A DNA stretch of 58,456 nt from Pseudomonas sp. BGr12 (GTDB lineage Bacteria > Pseudomonadota > Gammaproteobacteria > Pseudomonadales > Pseudomonadaceae). The notes under the pieces were generated by a model. The model had not been told where the DNA came from, ran no database searches, and saw nothing but the letters and a program-made list of their open reading frames with translations. The position numbers and the translations under genes are program-made. Location: contig NZ_JALRNF010000040.1 of NCBI RefSeq assembly GCF_030272895.1, positions 1 to 58,456 of the forward strand, read 5' to 3'. Below are positions 15,847-25,635 of the stretch, piece by piece. Numbering within the stretch: position 1 is the first letter of the stretch; every line of letters starts with the position of its first letter.

Positions 15847-17991
15847 ATGATCAGCAACGAACTCAAAACCACGATTCAGGGCGCCTATTCGCGTTTTCTC
15901 GAAGCCAAGAATCTCAAGCCACGCTACGGCCAGCGCCTGATGATCGCCGAAGTGGCCAAGGTGCTGGGCGACATCGCCTGCGACGACGAAGGTCGACGTG
16001 CCGGTGAGCCCGCCGTGGTGGCGGTCGAGGCCGGCACCGGTACCGGCAAGACGGTGGCCTACAGCCTGGCCTCGATCCCTGCCGCCAAGGCCGCCGGCAA
16101 GCGCCTGGTGATCGCCACCGCGACAGTGGCCCTGCAGGAGCAGATCGTCTTCAAGGACCTGCCCGACCTGATGCGCAACAGCGGCCTGAACTTCAGCTTC
16201 GCCCTGGCCAAGGGGCGTGGCCGTTACCTGTGCCTGTCCAAGCTCGACCTGTTGTTGCAGGAGGGTCATGCGCAATCGGCCACGGCCCAGCTGTTCGAAG
16301 AAGAAGGCTTCAAGATCGAGGTCGACGAGGCCAGCCAGAAGCTGTTCACCAGCATGATCGAGAAACTGGCCGGCAACCGCTGGGACGGCGACCGTGACAG
16401 CTGGCCGCAAGCCCTGGAAGACCAGGACTGGGCGCGCCTGACCACCGACCACAGCCAGTGCACCGGACGCCATTGCCCCAACTTCGGCCAGTGCACCTTC
16501 TATAAGGCCCGTGAAGGCATGGGCAAGGTCGATGTGATCGTCACCAACCACGACATGGTCCTGGCCGATCTGGCCCTGGGCGGTGGCGCGGTGCTGCCCG
16601 ATCCGCGCGACACCATCTATGTGTTCGACGAAGGCCACCACCTGCCGGACAAGGCCATCGGCCATTTCGCCCATTACACCCGGCTGCGCTCCACCGCCGA
16701 CTGGCTGGAGCAAACGGCCAAGAACCTGACCAAGCTGCTGGCCCAGCACCCCTTGCCGGGCGACCTGGGCAAGTTGATCGAACAGGTGCCGGAACTGGCC
16801 CGGGAGATCAAGGCCCAGCAGCAGTTCATGTTCACCGCCTGCGAACAGGTGGCCGATTTCCGCCCCGGCGAAGACATGGAAGGCCGCGAGCGGCCACGCC
16901 ATCGCTTCGAGGGTGGTGTGGTGCCCGAGCACATGCGTGAAATGGGCATCGAACTGAAAAAAGGCTTCTCGCGCCTGACCGACCTGTTCACCCGCCTGAC
17001 CGAACTGCTCAAGGAGGGCATGGACGCCGAGGTCAATATCGGCATTGCCAGCCACCAGGCCGAAGAGTGGTACCCGCTGTTCGGCAGCCTGCTGATGCGT
17101 GCCCAGGGCAACTGGGAGCTGTGGACCGCCTTCACCGCCGAAGACCCGGAAGACAGCCCGCCCATGGCGCGTTGGCTGACCCTGGCCGAAAGCGGTGCGC
17201 TGTTCGATATCGAGGTCAACGCCAGCCCGATCCTTGCCGCCGAAATGTTGCGCCGCAACCTGTGGAACGTCGCCCATGGCGCGCTGGTGACATCGGCGAC
17301 CCTGACTGCGTTGGGCAAGTTCGATCGCTTTCGCATGCGTGCCGGCTTGCCCAAGGATGCCATCACCGCCGTGGTGCCGAGTCCCTTCCACCACACCGAT
17401 GCCGGTGTGTTGCGGGTGCCGGACCTGCGTGCCGACCCGCGGGACGCCGTTGCCCATACGGCGGCGATCATTCGCGACCTACCGGAGCTGGTCGAAGGCT
17501 CGCGTGGCTCGCTGGTGCTGTTCTCCTCGCGCAAGCAGATGCAGGACGTTTTCGACGGCCTGGACCGCGACTGGCGCAAGCAGGTGTTCATCCAGGGCAA
17601 CCTGTCCAAGCAGGAGACCCTGAACAAGCACAAGGCGCGGGTCGATGGCGGTGATTCCAGCGTGCTGTTCGGCCTGGCCAGTTTTGCCGAGGGCGTGGAT
17701 CTGCCAGGTGCCTACTGCGAGCATGTGGTCATCGCCAAGATCCCCTTCGCCGTGCCGGACGATCCGGTCGAGGCGGCCCTGGCCGAGTGGATCGAGGCGC
17801 GCGGCGGCAATCCGTTCATGGAGATCGCCGTGCCGGACGCCTCCTTGCGCCTGATCCAGGCCTGCGGCCGGCTGCTGCGTACCGAGCAGGACCGCGGCAC
17901 CATCACCCTGCTGGATCGACGCGTGGTCACCCAGCGCTACGGCAAGGCTATCCTCAACGCGTTGCCGCCGTTTCGACGGGAAATTTCCTGA
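15847..17991 (+). CDS. dinG: ATP-dependent DNA helicase DinG
   Basis: DinG is an XPD-like superfamily 2 helicase that unwinds 5'-tailed DNA, R-loops and forks during repair. The 714 residues match the family. Walker A is AGTGTGKT (62-69), and the DEGH box is at 261-264. The four cysteines of the iron-sulfur cluster are visible: Cys129 (RYLCLSK), Cys205, Cys210 and Cys216 (CTGRHCPNFGQC). Helicase motif VI appears as QACGRLLR near residue 675. The gene appears monocistronic. No LexA box was recognised in its short upstream region. Confidence 0.95.
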   Translation: MISNELKTTIQGAYSRFLEAKNLKPRYGQRLMIAEVAKVLGDIACDDEGRRAGEPAVVAVEAGTGTGKTVAYSLASIPAAKAAGKRLVIATATVALQEQIVFKDLPDLMRNSGLNFSFALAKGRGRYLCLSKLDLLLQEGHAQSATAQLFEEEGFKIEVDEASQKLFTSMIEKLAGNRWDGDRDSWPQALEDQDWARLTTDHSQCTGRHCPNFGQCTFYKAREGMGKVDVIVTNHDMVLADLALGGGAVLPDPRDTIYVFDEGHHLPDKAIGHFAHYTRLRSTADWLEQTAKNLTKLLAQHPLPGDLGKLIEQVPELAREIKAQQQFMFTACEQVADFRPGEDMEGRERPRHRFEGGVVPEHMREMGIELKKGFSRLTDLFTRLTELLKEGMDAEVNIGIASHQAEEWYPLFGSLLMRAQGNWELWTAFTAEDPEDSPPMARWLTLAESGALFDIEVNASPILAAEMLRRNLWNVAHGALVTSATLTALGKFDRFRMRAGLPKDAITAVVPSPFHHTDAGVLRVPDLRADPRDAVAHTAAIIRDLPELVEGSRGSLVLFSSRKQMQDVFDGLDRDWRKQVFIQGNLSKQETLNKHKARVDGGDSSVLFGLASFAEGVDLPGAYCEHVVIAKIPFAVPDDPVEAALAEWIEARGGNPFMEIAVPDASLRLIQACGRLLRTEQDRGTITLLDRRVVTQRYGKAILNALPPFRREIS

Positions 17992-18072
17992 GCTCCGGGG
18001 ATCATTGTCCCGGGGCGTTGTCTATGACTCAGTTCAAGGCCCGCACGGGCCCTCAAGGAGAGCTCCAGCCCT

Positions 18073-20316
18073 ATGATTCGCCGTACCTTGCCTGCCGTCT
18101 TCGCACTGATGTTCAGCACGCCGCTGCTGGCCGGGCAACAGACGCTGTTCAGCTTCGTGCGCCCGGCTGCCGTGGTCAATGTGCAGACCACTGACGCCAG
18201 CTTGCCGCAGTACAACGCAGAACAGACGGCGGAGGGCGAGGTATTGCGCCGCGTGGTGTTCAACCCGGCGCAACGGCCGAGCCTGCGCTTGAGCCCGCAA
18301 GCCGGTACCTGGGACTGGTCCACGGCCACGGCCATGACCTTGCGCCTGCAAAGTGGCATGGACTGGCCGCTGACCGTGGATGTCACGGTGCTCGGCAGCG
18401 ATGGCAAGACCCTCACCAGTCGCATCGACCTGCCGGCGGGCCCGGCCCAGACCGTGGTGGTGCCGCTCAAGGCCAGTTCGCCGCTGAGCCAGGGCATGCG
18501 TGCCGGCCCGCCGATGCCCTGGACCCACGAAGGCCAGCGCTGGTTGCTGACCAGCAGTGCCGGTGATCTGGACCTCAAGCAGGTGGTGTCGGTGACCTTG
18601 TCGATGAACCAGCCCGATGTCGCCCAGAGCCTGATGATCGAGCGTTTCGGCATCCAGGACGACGATGCGCTGCAAAAGGCCGTCTACAGAGGCTTGATCG
18701 ATGCCTATGGGCAGTCCACCCGCGGCCGTTGGCCAGAGAAGATCGCCAGCGATGACCAGCTCAAGGCCGCCCTGTCCCGCGAACAGCAGCAGCTCAAGGG
18801 CTGGCTGGCCGAACGCAGCCACCTCAAGCGCGACAAGTTCGGCGGCTTGAGCAACGGCCTGCAATTCGAGGCCAAGGGCTTCTTCCGCACCGAAAAGCAT
18901 GACGGGCGCTGGTACCTGGTTACCCCGGAAGGCCATCCGTTCTACTCCCTGGGCGTCAACGCGGTTACCCCCGAGGGCGGGCGGACCTACGTGGCCGGGC
19001 GCGAATCGATGTTCACCGCCTTGCCGCAAGCCGGCGAGCCGCTGGCGCAGTTCTATGGCGAAGGCAACAACAACGACGGCAATGGTTCGGCGAACGGGCG
19101 CAACTTCAACCAGGGACGCTGGTTCGACTTCTATGCCGCCAACCTCGAACGCAGCCACGGCAAGCCCTGCACCTCGACCGCCGCGACCGACACCACGGCG
19201 GCGGTGCCGTGCCCGGCACCGGCGTTCGACCCGCAGCGCTGGCGCGGCCACACCCTGGACCGCCTGCAGGCCTGGGGCTTCAATACCCTGGGTAACTGGA
19301 GCGAGCCGGCCCTGGGCAAGACCGATCGCGTGGCCTACACCTTGCCGTTGTCGATTGTCGGTGACTACACCAGCATCAGCACGGGCATGGATTGGTGGGG
19401 CCGCATGCCCGACCCGTTCGACCCACGTTTTGCCATGGCCACCGAACGTGCCGTGGCCATCGCCACCCGTGATCACCGCGACGACCCCTGGCTGATCGGC
19501 TATTTTGCCGACAACGAGCTGGCCTGGGCCGCGCCGGGCAACGACCCCAAGGCCCGTTACGCCCTGGCCTATGGCACCTTGCGCCTGACCACCGATGTGC
19601 CGGCCAAGCGTGCGTTCCTCAAGCAGTTGCGCGACAAGTACCGCAACCAGGCCGGCCTGTCCAAGGCCTGGGGCATAGACCTGGCCGCCTGGGAACTAAT
19701 GGAAGACCCGGGGTTCGAGCCGCCCCAGCCCAGCCCGGAACACCCGGAGATCGAGGCCGACTTCAAGTACTTCCAGAAGGTCTTCGCCGAGACCTACTTC
19801 AAGACCATTTCCGACGCCTTGAAGTGGCACGCGCCCAATCATCTGCTGCTGGGTGGACGCTATGCCGTCAGCACGCCGGAAGCGGTGCAGGCCTGCGCCG
19901 AGTTCTGTGATGTCCTGAGCTTCAACTTCTACACGCCCAAACCCCAGGACGGCTACGACTTCAGCCAGCTCAATGCCCTGGACAAGCCGGTACTGGTCTC
20001 CGAATTCCAGTTCGGCTCGCGTGATCGCGGCCCGTTCTGGCCAGGGCCGATGGAAGTGGCCAAGGAGGAGGCGCGGGGGCCGGCGTATGCGGCCTTCCTG
20101 AAAGCGGCACTGGCCGAGCCCTCGATCGTCGGTGTGCACTGGTTCCAGTACCTGGACCAACCGGCCAGTGGCCGTCTGCTCGATGGCGAGAACGGTCACT
20201 TCGGCCTTGTAGGCATCACTGACGTACCGTTCCAGGGATTTGTCGACAGCGTGCGCAAGAGCAACCTGCAAGCGCAGGAGCAAGTCGGCATCGTGAAAGC
20301 GACGAAAACCCAATAG
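18073..20316 (+). CDS. Exported clan GH-A glycoside hydrolase, agarase-like
   Basis: The 747-residue protein has a signal peptide (about 1-20), an N-terminal beta-rich, carbohydrate-binding-like region (to about 200) and a TIM-barrel region. Two Glu residues fit the clan GH-A pair: GYFADNEL with Glu482 as acid/base and VLVSEFQFG with Glu644 as nucleophile. These motifs and the length resemble GH50 beta-agarases. No sugar transport or second glycosidase gene is next to it, so the natural substrate is unclear and need not be agarose. It follows dinG by 81 bases and has GGAG before the start. Confidence 0.75.
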   Translation: MIRRTLPAVFALMFSTPLLAGQQTLFSFVRPAAVVNVQTTDASLPQYNAEQTAEGEVLRRVVFNPAQRPSLRLSPQAGTWDWSTATAMTLRLQSGMDWPLTVDVTVLGSDGKTLTSRIDLPAGPAQTVVVPLKASSPLSQGMRAGPPMPWTHEGQRWLLTSSAGDLDLKQVVSVTLSMNQPDVAQSLMIERFGIQDDDALQKAVYRGLIDAYGQSTRGRWPEKIASDDQLKAALSREQQQLKGWLAERSHLKRDKFGGLSNGLQFEAKGFFRTEKHDGRWYLVTPEGHPFYSLGVNAVTPEGGRTYVAGRESMFTALPQAGEPLAQFYGEGNNNDGNGSANGRNFNQGRWFDFYAANLERSHGKPCTSTAATDTTAAVPCPAPAFDPQRWRGHTLDRLQAWGFNTLGNWSEPALGKTDRVAYTLPLSIVGDYTSISTGMDWWGRMPDPFDPRFAMATERAVAIATRDHRDDPWLIGYFADNELAWAAPGNDPKARYALAYGTLRLTTDVPAKRAFLKQLRDKYRNQAGLSKAWGIDLAAWELMEDPGFEPPQPSPEHPEIEADFKYFQKVFAETYFKTISDALKWHAPNHLLLGGRYAVSTPEAVQACAEFCDVLSFNFYTPKPQDGYDFSQLNALDKPVLVSEFQFGSRDRGPFWPGPMEVAKEEARGPAYAAFLKAALAEPSIVGVHWFQYLDQPASGRLLDGENGHFGLVGITDVPFQGFVDSVRKSNLQAQEQVGIVKATKTQ

Positions 20317-20455
20317 CCCCGGGCCTGGCAGCCTGGTGCGCAACGACGCACCGGGTTGGCCCCCAAACTGGCTGACCACTGTCTGTTCCCAAATCCCCCA
20401 GAGGCTGAAACAATGCACGCCATTTTTCCGATTGGCGTGTGCCGGGAGCGGCTGG

Positions 20456-21601
20456 GTGCAGATTCAGGGTCATTACGAACTTCAGTTCGAAGCAGTGCGC
20501 GAAGCCTTTGCGGCATTGTTCGACGATCCCCAGGAACGTGGTGCGGCGTTGTGCATCCAGGTCGGTGGGGAGACGGTCGTTGACCTGTGGTCCGGTACCG
20601 CCGACAAGGACGGCGCCGAAGCCTGGCACAGCGACACCATCGCCAACCTGTTTTCCTGCACCAAGGCCTTCACGGCGGTCACGGCCCTGCAACTGGTAGG
20701 CGAGGGCAAGCTGTCGCTGGACGCTCCCGTCGCCCGCTACTGGCCGGAGTTCGCCCAGGCCGACAAACAATCGATCACCTTGCGCCAGCTGCTCTGCCAC
20801 CAGGCCGGCTTGCCCGCCATTCGTCAGCTGATGAGTGCCGAAGCCTTCTATGACTGGCAGACCATGGTCGACACCCTGGCCGCCGAAGCCCCCTGGTGGA
20901 AGCCCGGTACCGGCCACGGTTACGCGGCAATCACCTTTGGCTGGCTGATTGGAGAATTGATCCGCCGCGCCGATGGGCGTACGCCGGGTGAGTCGATCGT
21001 TGCCCGCACCGCACGCCCGTTGGGCCTGGATTTTCATATCGGCCTGGCCGACGACCAGTTCCACCGGGTCGCGCATATCGCCAGGGGCAAGGGCAACATG
21101 GGCGATGCAGCGGCGCAGCGTCTGCTCCAGGTCACCCTGCGCGAGCCGGAAGCGCTGTCCACCCGCGCCTTCACCAACCCGCCGGGCATGCTGACCAGCA
21201 CCAACAAGCCCGAGTGGCGCCGGATGCAGCAACCCGCGGCCAATGGCCACGGCAATGCACGCAGTCTGGCCGGGTTCTATGCCGGCCTGCTCGACGGCAG
21301 CCTGCTGGAATCCGAGTTGCTCGACGAGTTGACCCGCGAGCACAGCCTGGGCGACGACAAGACACTCTTGACGCCGACCCGTTTCGGCCTGGGCTGCATG
21401 CTCGATCAGCCGACCGTGGCCAACGCCACCTTCGGCCTGGGCAGCAAAGCCTTTGGTCACCCCGGGGCCGGTGGGTCGGTCGGCTTTGCCGACCCCGAAC
21501 ATGATGTGGCCTTCGGTTTTGTCACCAATACCCTGGGCCCCTATGTATTGATGGATCCTCGCGCGCAGAAACTGGTTCGGGTGCTGGCTGGCTGCCTTTG
21601 A
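20456..21601 (+). CDS. Serine esterase/beta-lactamase-fold hydrolase (family VIII type)
   Basis: The 381-residue enzyme has the beta-lactamase/transpeptidase fold. The nucleophile motif SCTK (SxxK) follows IANLF near residue 65, and GHGYAAITFGW provides the Tyr motif. GHPGAGGSVGFAD near the end occupies the place of the KTG box, as in family VIII esterases such as EstB. I choose the GTG start at 20456 because GGGAG lies 7 bases before it and QIQGHYELQFEAVREAF is the usual N-terminus; an ATG 120 bases upstream is in frame but has no ribosome-binding site. There is no signal peptide. The substrate is unknown. Confidence 0.82.
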   Translation: MQIQGHYELQFEAVREAFAALFDDPQERGAALCIQVGGETVVDLWSGTADKDGAEAWHSDTIANLFSCTKAFTAVTALQLVGEGKLSLDAPVARYWPEFAQADKQSITLRQLLCHQAGLPAIRQLMSAEAFYDWQTMVDTLAAEAPWWKPGTGHGYAAITFGWLIGELIRRADGRTPGESIVARTARPLGLDFHIGLADDQFHRVAHIARGKGNMGDAAAQRLLQVTLREPEALSTRAFTNPPGMLTSTNKPEWRRMQQPAANGHGNARSLAGFYAGLLDGSLLESELLDELTREHSLGDDKTLLTPTRFGLGCMLDQPTVANATFGLGSKAFGHPGAGGSVGFADPEHDVAFGFVTNTLGPYVLMDPRAQKLVRVLAGCL

Positions 21602-21697
21602 TCGGCTAAACCCGAGCGGCCTGAACCCTTTGGGTATTCTGAATTCCAATGGCCCGTGCAATTGGGCCGAATTTTTTCCTTCCATGGTGTATCACTG

Positions 21698-22663
21698 ATG
21701 TCTTCGCATAAATCCTTAGCTCTTGCCCTGTGCCTGGCCATGACCGGCTGCGCACAGCATTCTCAGAAAGGCGCTGCCGGTAGCAGTATGGATTGGTGGC
21801 CCTTCGGTTCGGACAAGGTCGCCAACAAGGAAGTGAAGGCAGAGGTTGCCGAAAAAGTGGCCAAGACCGAGGCCAAGCCGGCCAGCGGCAGCTCCTGGTG
21901 GTGGCCGTTCGGTGGCAGCGACAAGGCCAAGGCCGCGGCGGTGCCGAAGATCGATCACAAGGCGACCCAGGCCTGGCTGGACAGCTATGAGCCGCGCCTG
22001 CGTGAAGCGATCAAGGACAGCAAGTTCGAACTGGAGCGTGGTGAAGACGTGCTGATCGTCACCGTGCCGGTAGACAGCGCGTACAACCCGGACCGCCCGT
22101 CCATGCTCCTGCCGGTAACCCTCGGGCCGATCACCCGGGTGGCCAAGGCCATCGAAACCGACAAGCAGACGGCCGTGCTGGTCCTGGGCCATGCCGATAC
22201 CAGTGGCGCCGCTGCAGCCAACCAGAAACTGAGCCAGGAGCGCGCCCAGTCGGTGGCCGCGATCTTCCGTCTCAGCGGCCTGGAGCGCGACCGCCTGATG
22301 CTGCGCGGTATGGGCTCGGAAATGCCGCGTGCCGCCAACGACAGCCTGCAGGGCCGTGCCCTGAACCGTCGGGTGGAGATGATCCTGACGCCGCAGAACA
22401 CCATGGTTGCGCTGCTGGCCAAATACAAGCAACCTACCCCGAGCCCGGCCTCGCTGGTGGCGGTGCAGGATGCCAAGGCGCCGCTCAAGGAAGCGGTGAA
22501 ACCGGCGGCCAAGGCGCCGGCGAAAAAGACCAGCACCGCCAAGAAAGCCGCCCCGGCCAAGACCGTGGCCGCGAAGAAAGCCCCTGCCGCCAAACCTGCA
22601 GCCAAGCCTGCGTCGACGGCGAAGAAAGCGGCCACCAGCACCAGCCCTGCGAAGACCAACTGA
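21698..22663 (+). CDS. OmpA-family lipoprotein with Lys/Ala/Pro-rich histone-H1-like tail
   Basis: The 321-residue protein has a lipoprotein signal (MTGC, Cys18) and two WWPFG repeats (WWPFGS and WWWPFGG) in a Lys/Ala-rich linker. An OmpA-like wall-binding domain follows (about 140-240, LGHADTSGAAAANQKLSQERAQ). The last 68 residues (254-321) consist almost only of Lys, Ala, Pro, Thr and Ser in AAK/PAK units like histone H1 or AlgP tails. The ribosome-binding site is weak. It lies 18 bases before pdxH and may be co-transcribed with it. Confidence 0.85.
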   Translation: MSSHKSLALALCLAMTGCAQHSQKGAAGSSMDWWPFGSDKVANKEVKAEVAEKVAKTEAKPASGSSWWWPFGGSDKAKAAAVPKIDHKATQAWLDSYEPRLREAIKDSKFELERGEDVLIVTVPVDSAYNPDRPSMLLPVTLGPITRVAKAIETDKQTAVLVLGHADTSGAAAANQKLSQERAQSVAAIFRLSGLERDRLMLRGMGSEMPRAANDSLQGRALNRRVEMILTPQNTMVALLAKYKQPTPSPASLVAVQDAKAPLKEAVKPAAKAPAKKTSTAKKAAPAKTVAAKKAPAAKPAAKPASTAKKAATSTSPAKTN

Positions 22664-22681
22664 TCGTCAAGGAACGCAGCA

Positions 22682-23329
22682 ATGAGCAAAACCCTGGCCG
22701 ATATGCGCCGCGACTACACCCGTGATGGCCTGGCCGAAGACCAGGCCCCGGTGGAGCCTTTCGCGTTGTTTCGCCACTGGTTCGATGACGCGGTGAAAAC
22801 CGAGCAGCCGCCGGTGGAAGCCAATTCCATGACCTTGGCCACGGTAGATGCCGATGGTCGCCCGCACTGCCGGATTCTTCTGCTCAAGGGGCTGGATGAC
22901 GAAGGTTTCACCTTTTTCACCAACTACGACAGCGCCAAGGGCCAGCAGCTTCAGGTCAACCCCTGGGCGGCCATGACCTTCTTCTGGCCGGCGCTTGAGC
23001 GCCAGGTGCGGATCGAGGGCAAGGTGGTCAAGGTGACGGCCGAGGAGTCGGACGCCTATTACCAGGTACGGCCATTGGGCAGCCGCCTGGGCGCCTGGGC
23101 GTCGCCGCAAAGCCAGGTGATTGCCGACCGCGCCGAGCTCGAAGGCCTGGTCAAGGCCACCGAGCAGCGCTTCAGCGACAACCAGCCGCATTGTCCCGAA
23201 CACTGGGGCGGCTACCGGCTGGTGCCGGAGCGTATCGAGTTCTGGCAAGGACGGGCCAGTCGCCTGCATGACCGCCTCAACTACCGCCTGCAGCAAGGCG
23301 CCTGGCTGCGCGAGCGGCTGGCGCCTTAA
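22682..23329 (+). CDS. pdxH: Pyridoxamine/pyridoxine 5'-phosphate oxidase
   Basis: PdxH oxidises pyridoxamine or pyridoxine 5'-phosphate to pyridoxal 5'-phosphate with FMN and oxygen, the last step of vitamin B6 salvage and synthesis. The 215 residues match the family. Visible motifs are [21 protein letters not shown] in two parts, RILLLKG and [13 protein letters not shown], which bind FMN, and the C-terminal signature [18 protein letters not shown] precedes the ATG. The stop codon overlaps that of the convergent small gene by three bases. Confidence 0.96.
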   Translation: MSKTLADMRRDYTRDGLAEDQAPVEPFALFRHWFDDAVKTEQPPVEANSMTLATVDADGRPHCRILLLKGLDDEGFTFFTNYDSAKGQQLQVNPWAAMTFFWPALERQVRIEGKVVKVTAEESDAYYQVRPLGSRLGAWASPQSQVIADRAELEGLVKATEQRFSDNQPHCPEHWGGYRLVPERIEFWQGRASRLHDRLNYRLQQGAWLRERLAP

Positions 23330-23562
23330 TCGGCCGCAAACGCGGCGGCCTGGCGTTCCAGCCAGGCCGCCAGTTCCGAGCGCTTGATCTTTTGTGCCTG
23401 GGCAGTGGCCAGGCATTCAAGCATGTAGGCTTTCTTGTGCTCATCAGTACCGGCAAATGACAATGCCAGGTCGCGGTCCATCCAGCGCCGGATGCGGACG
23501 TACAGCCACCAGTGGAAGTACAGGCCGGCCAGAGTCGTGACGACGACGATGAAGTAATCCAT
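23326..23562 (-). CDS. Small single-pass membrane protein, unknown function
   Basis: The 78-residue protein has one N-terminal hydrophobic segment ([19 protein letters not shown]), then a basic and helical C-terminal half ending [16 protein letters not shown]. The start at 23562 has AAGGA upstream; extension to 23643 would add a segment without hydrophobic or domain character. It is convergent with pdxH, the two stop codons overlapping within TTAA. No domain is recognised. Confidence 0.72.
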   Translation of the reverse strand: MDYFIVVVTTLAGLYFHWWLYVRIRRWMDRDLALSFAGTDEHKKAYMLECLATAQAQKIKRSELAAWLERQAAAFAAD

Positions 23563-23704
23563 GACTATCCTTGCGCTAGAAGTTTCGACAGGCTGCCTCG
23601 ACAGGCTGTACAGAAGCTGAATGGAAGCAATATTACTCCGCATGAGTCGTGACAGTCGTCAATGTGCGGAGTCTAATGAACACCTGTCTTACGGAGATTA
23701 TCCA

Positions 23705-24169
23705 ATGCGTAAATCTGCTTTGCTGGCGGCCAGCTTCGCCACCCTGTCGCTGCTGCTCGGCGGTTGTGCCTCGAGCCTGACCGGCGACAGCTATTCGCGC
23801 GATGAAGCGCGCCGCGTCCAGACCGTACGCATGGGCGTCATCGAGGCCCTGCGCCCGGTGAAAATCGAAGGCACCAAGACCCCGATCGGTGGTGGCGCCG
23901 GCGCCGTTGTCGGCGGTGTGGCGGGCAGTGCCATCGGCGGCGGGCGCGGTAGCATCGTGGCAGCGGTCATCGGTGCCGTGGCCGGTGGCCTGGCAGGTTC
24001 TGCCGCAGAAGAAGGCCTGACCCGTACCCAGGGCGTTGAAATCACCGTGCGTGAAGACGACGGCAGCATGCGTGCCTATGTGCAGGCGGTACAGGAAAAC
24101 GAGATTTTCCGGGTGGGCGATCGCGTCCGCATCCTGACGGTCGATGGCACCAGCCGAGTTACTCGTTGA
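23705..24169 (+). CDS. Glycine-zipper outer-membrane lipoprotein (SlyB/PcP type)
   Basis: The 154-residue lipoprotein (LLGGC, Cys21) has a glycine-zipper 2TM-like segment (about 60-103, GGGAGAVVGGVAGSAIGGG and GAVAGGLAGSA) and a C-terminal soluble part with EITVREDDGS and RVRILTVDG, as in SlyB and related osmotic-stress lipoproteins. These stabilise the outer membrane. CGGAGA precedes the start. A strong hairpin terminator follows the gene. Confidence 0.88.
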   Translation: MRKSALLAASFATLSLLLGGCASSLTGDSYSRDEARRVQTVRMGVIEALRPVKIEGTKTPIGGGAGAVVGGVAGSAIGGGRGSIVAAVIGAVAGGLAGSAAEEGLTRTQGVEITVREDDGSMRAYVQAVQENEIFRVGDRVRILTVDGTSRVTR

Positions 24170-24186
24170 CTCCAGGCTGAAAAAAA

Positions 24187-24219
24187 GCCCCGACCTGGCA
24201 ATGCCGGTCGGGGCTTTTT
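24187..24219. terminator. Bidirectional Rho-independent terminator
   Basis: GCCCCGACC (24187-24195) pairs with GGTCGGGGC (24206-24214), with a run of A before and TTTTT after. It separates the convergent lipoprotein gene and nhaA and should serve both. Confidence 0.92.
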
Positions 24220-24235
24220 CATGCCTGGCGTATTG

Positions 24236-25450
24236 TCAGGCGCCCGGTGCCTTGCGACTGGCCAGGGCGGTGACGCTGTAGCCGATGATGGCAGCGAGGA
24301 TGGAACCGGTGAGAATACCCATGCGGTCCATGCCGGCGTATTCGCTGCTGCCTGGCACGAAGGCCAGGGAGCCGACGAAAAGGCTCATGGTGAAGCCGAT
24401 ACCGCAGAGGATCGCCACGCCCAGTACCTGGCCCCAGTTGGCGCCGGCGGGCAGGGCGGCCAGGCCCAGCTTGACCGAGATCCAGGTGAGGCCGAACACA
24501 CCCACGGTCTTGCCCAGCAACAGGCCAATGGCGATGCCCATCGGTACGTAGTGGGTGAAGCTCTCCAGGGTCACCCCGGCCAGCGAAACCCCGGCGTTGG
24601 CAAAGGCGAACAACGGCAGGATGCCGTAGGCCACCCACGGATGCAGGGCATGCTCCAGGGTCAGCAGCGGTGACGGCTCGGCATTGCGGGTTCGCAGCGG
24701 AATGCACAGGGCCAGGGTAACGCCGGCAAGGGTGGCGTGGACGCCGCTCTTGAGCACGCAGACCCAGAGAATCAGGCCAACCACCATGTACGGGCCCAGC
24801 TTGACCACGCCCAGCCGGTTCATCCCGACCAGGGCCAGCAGGCAGGCGCCGGCCAGCATCAACGACAGGCTCGACAGTTCACCGGAGTAGAACAGGGCAA
24901 TGACGATGATCGCCCCCAGGTCGTCGATGATGGCCAGGGTCATCAGGAACAGCTTGAGCGACACTGGCACGCGCTTGCCCAGCAACGCCAGCACGCCCAA
25001 GGCGAAGGCGATGTCGGTGGCGGTGGGGATGGCCCAGCCGGCAACAGCCGCCGGATTGTCCTTGTTCAGGAACCAGTAGATCAGGGCCGGGACGACCATG
25101 CCGCCAATCGCCGCCGCACCGGGCAGGACGATTTGCGAGGGTTTGGACAGGTGGCCGTCGACCACCTCGCGCTTGACTTCGAGGCCGATCAACAGGAAGA
25201 ACAGGGCCATCAGGCCGTCGTTGATCCACAGCAGCAAGGGCTTGGCAATCTTCAGGGCACCGATCTGGGCAACCACCGGTACATCCAGCAAGCCGTTGTA
25301 CAGGTAGGACAAGGGCGAGTTGTTGATGATCAGGGCCAGGGCGGCTGCAGCAATCAGTAATAGACCGCTGGCAGCTTCCAACTGAAAGAAACGTGTGAAA
25401 GTGCTACGCAGCAAAGGTGCTCTCCATCCTGAGGTTTCCGATAGGGGCAC
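24236..25450 (-). CDS. nhaA: Na+/H+ antiporter NhaA
   Basis: NhaA exports Na+ or Li+ in exchange for protons across the inner membrane. The 404-residue protein has about 12 hydrophobic helices. The ion-binding and helix-dipole Asp residues are present: Asp146 in [10 protein letters not shown] (Asp133 of E. coli) and Asp176/Asp177 in LAIIDDLGA (Asp163/Asp164). The listed start is GTG with AAGG upstream. A TTG codon 36 bases in, preceded by GGAG, is an alternative that would remove 12 residues. The upstream region is unusually AT-rich. Confidence 0.95.
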   Translation of the reverse strand: MPLSETSGWRAPLLRSTFTRFFQLEAASGLLLIAAAALALIINNSPLSYLYNGLLDVPVVAQIGALKIAKPLLLWINDGLMALFFLLIGLEVKREVVDGHLSKPSQIVLPGAAAIGGMVVPALIYWFLNKDNPAAVAGWAIPTATDIAFALGVLALLGKRVPVSLKLFLMTLAIIDDLGAIIVIALFYSGELSSLSLMLAGACLLALVGMNRLGVVKLGPYMVVGLILWVCVLKSGVHATLAGVTLALCIPLRTRNAEPSPLLTLEHALHPWVAYGILPLFAFANAGVSLAGVTLESFTHYVPMGIAIGLLLGKTVGVFGLTWISVKLGLAALPAGANWGQVLGVAILCGIGFTMSLFVGSLAFVPGSSEYAGMDRMGILTGSILAAIIGYSVTALASRKAPGA

Positions 25451-25635
25451 ACCCTACCTTGAGGGGATATGCATTAAAACAAAAATTATATTCTTTTTTG
25501 TTATAAGCTGTTACCAATAGGCCAAGAGCAGCCTAGCAGTTGTATCTGGATATTTTATGCAGCTGTATCTGTTGGAGTTGTAGGGGTTTTCTTAACATGA
25601 TCCCCTGCATATCGATCCTTTTCCGGAACCGGACC
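25451..25635. promoter_or_regulatory. AT-rich divergent promoter region between nhaA and the cysteine-synthase-like gene
   Basis: Bases 25470-25520 are much richer in A and T than the rest of the window. On the minus strand TATAAT (complement of 25485-25490) is a good -10 for nhaA, with no clear -35. On the plus strand TG-T-TATAAG (25499-25507) resembles an extended -10 that could serve the gene at 25636. The calls are by eye. Confidence 0.45.

Noticed and set aside
15724..17457. A minus-strand open frame of 577 codons
   Set aside because: It is antisense to dinG, which has all helicase and iron-sulfur motifs.
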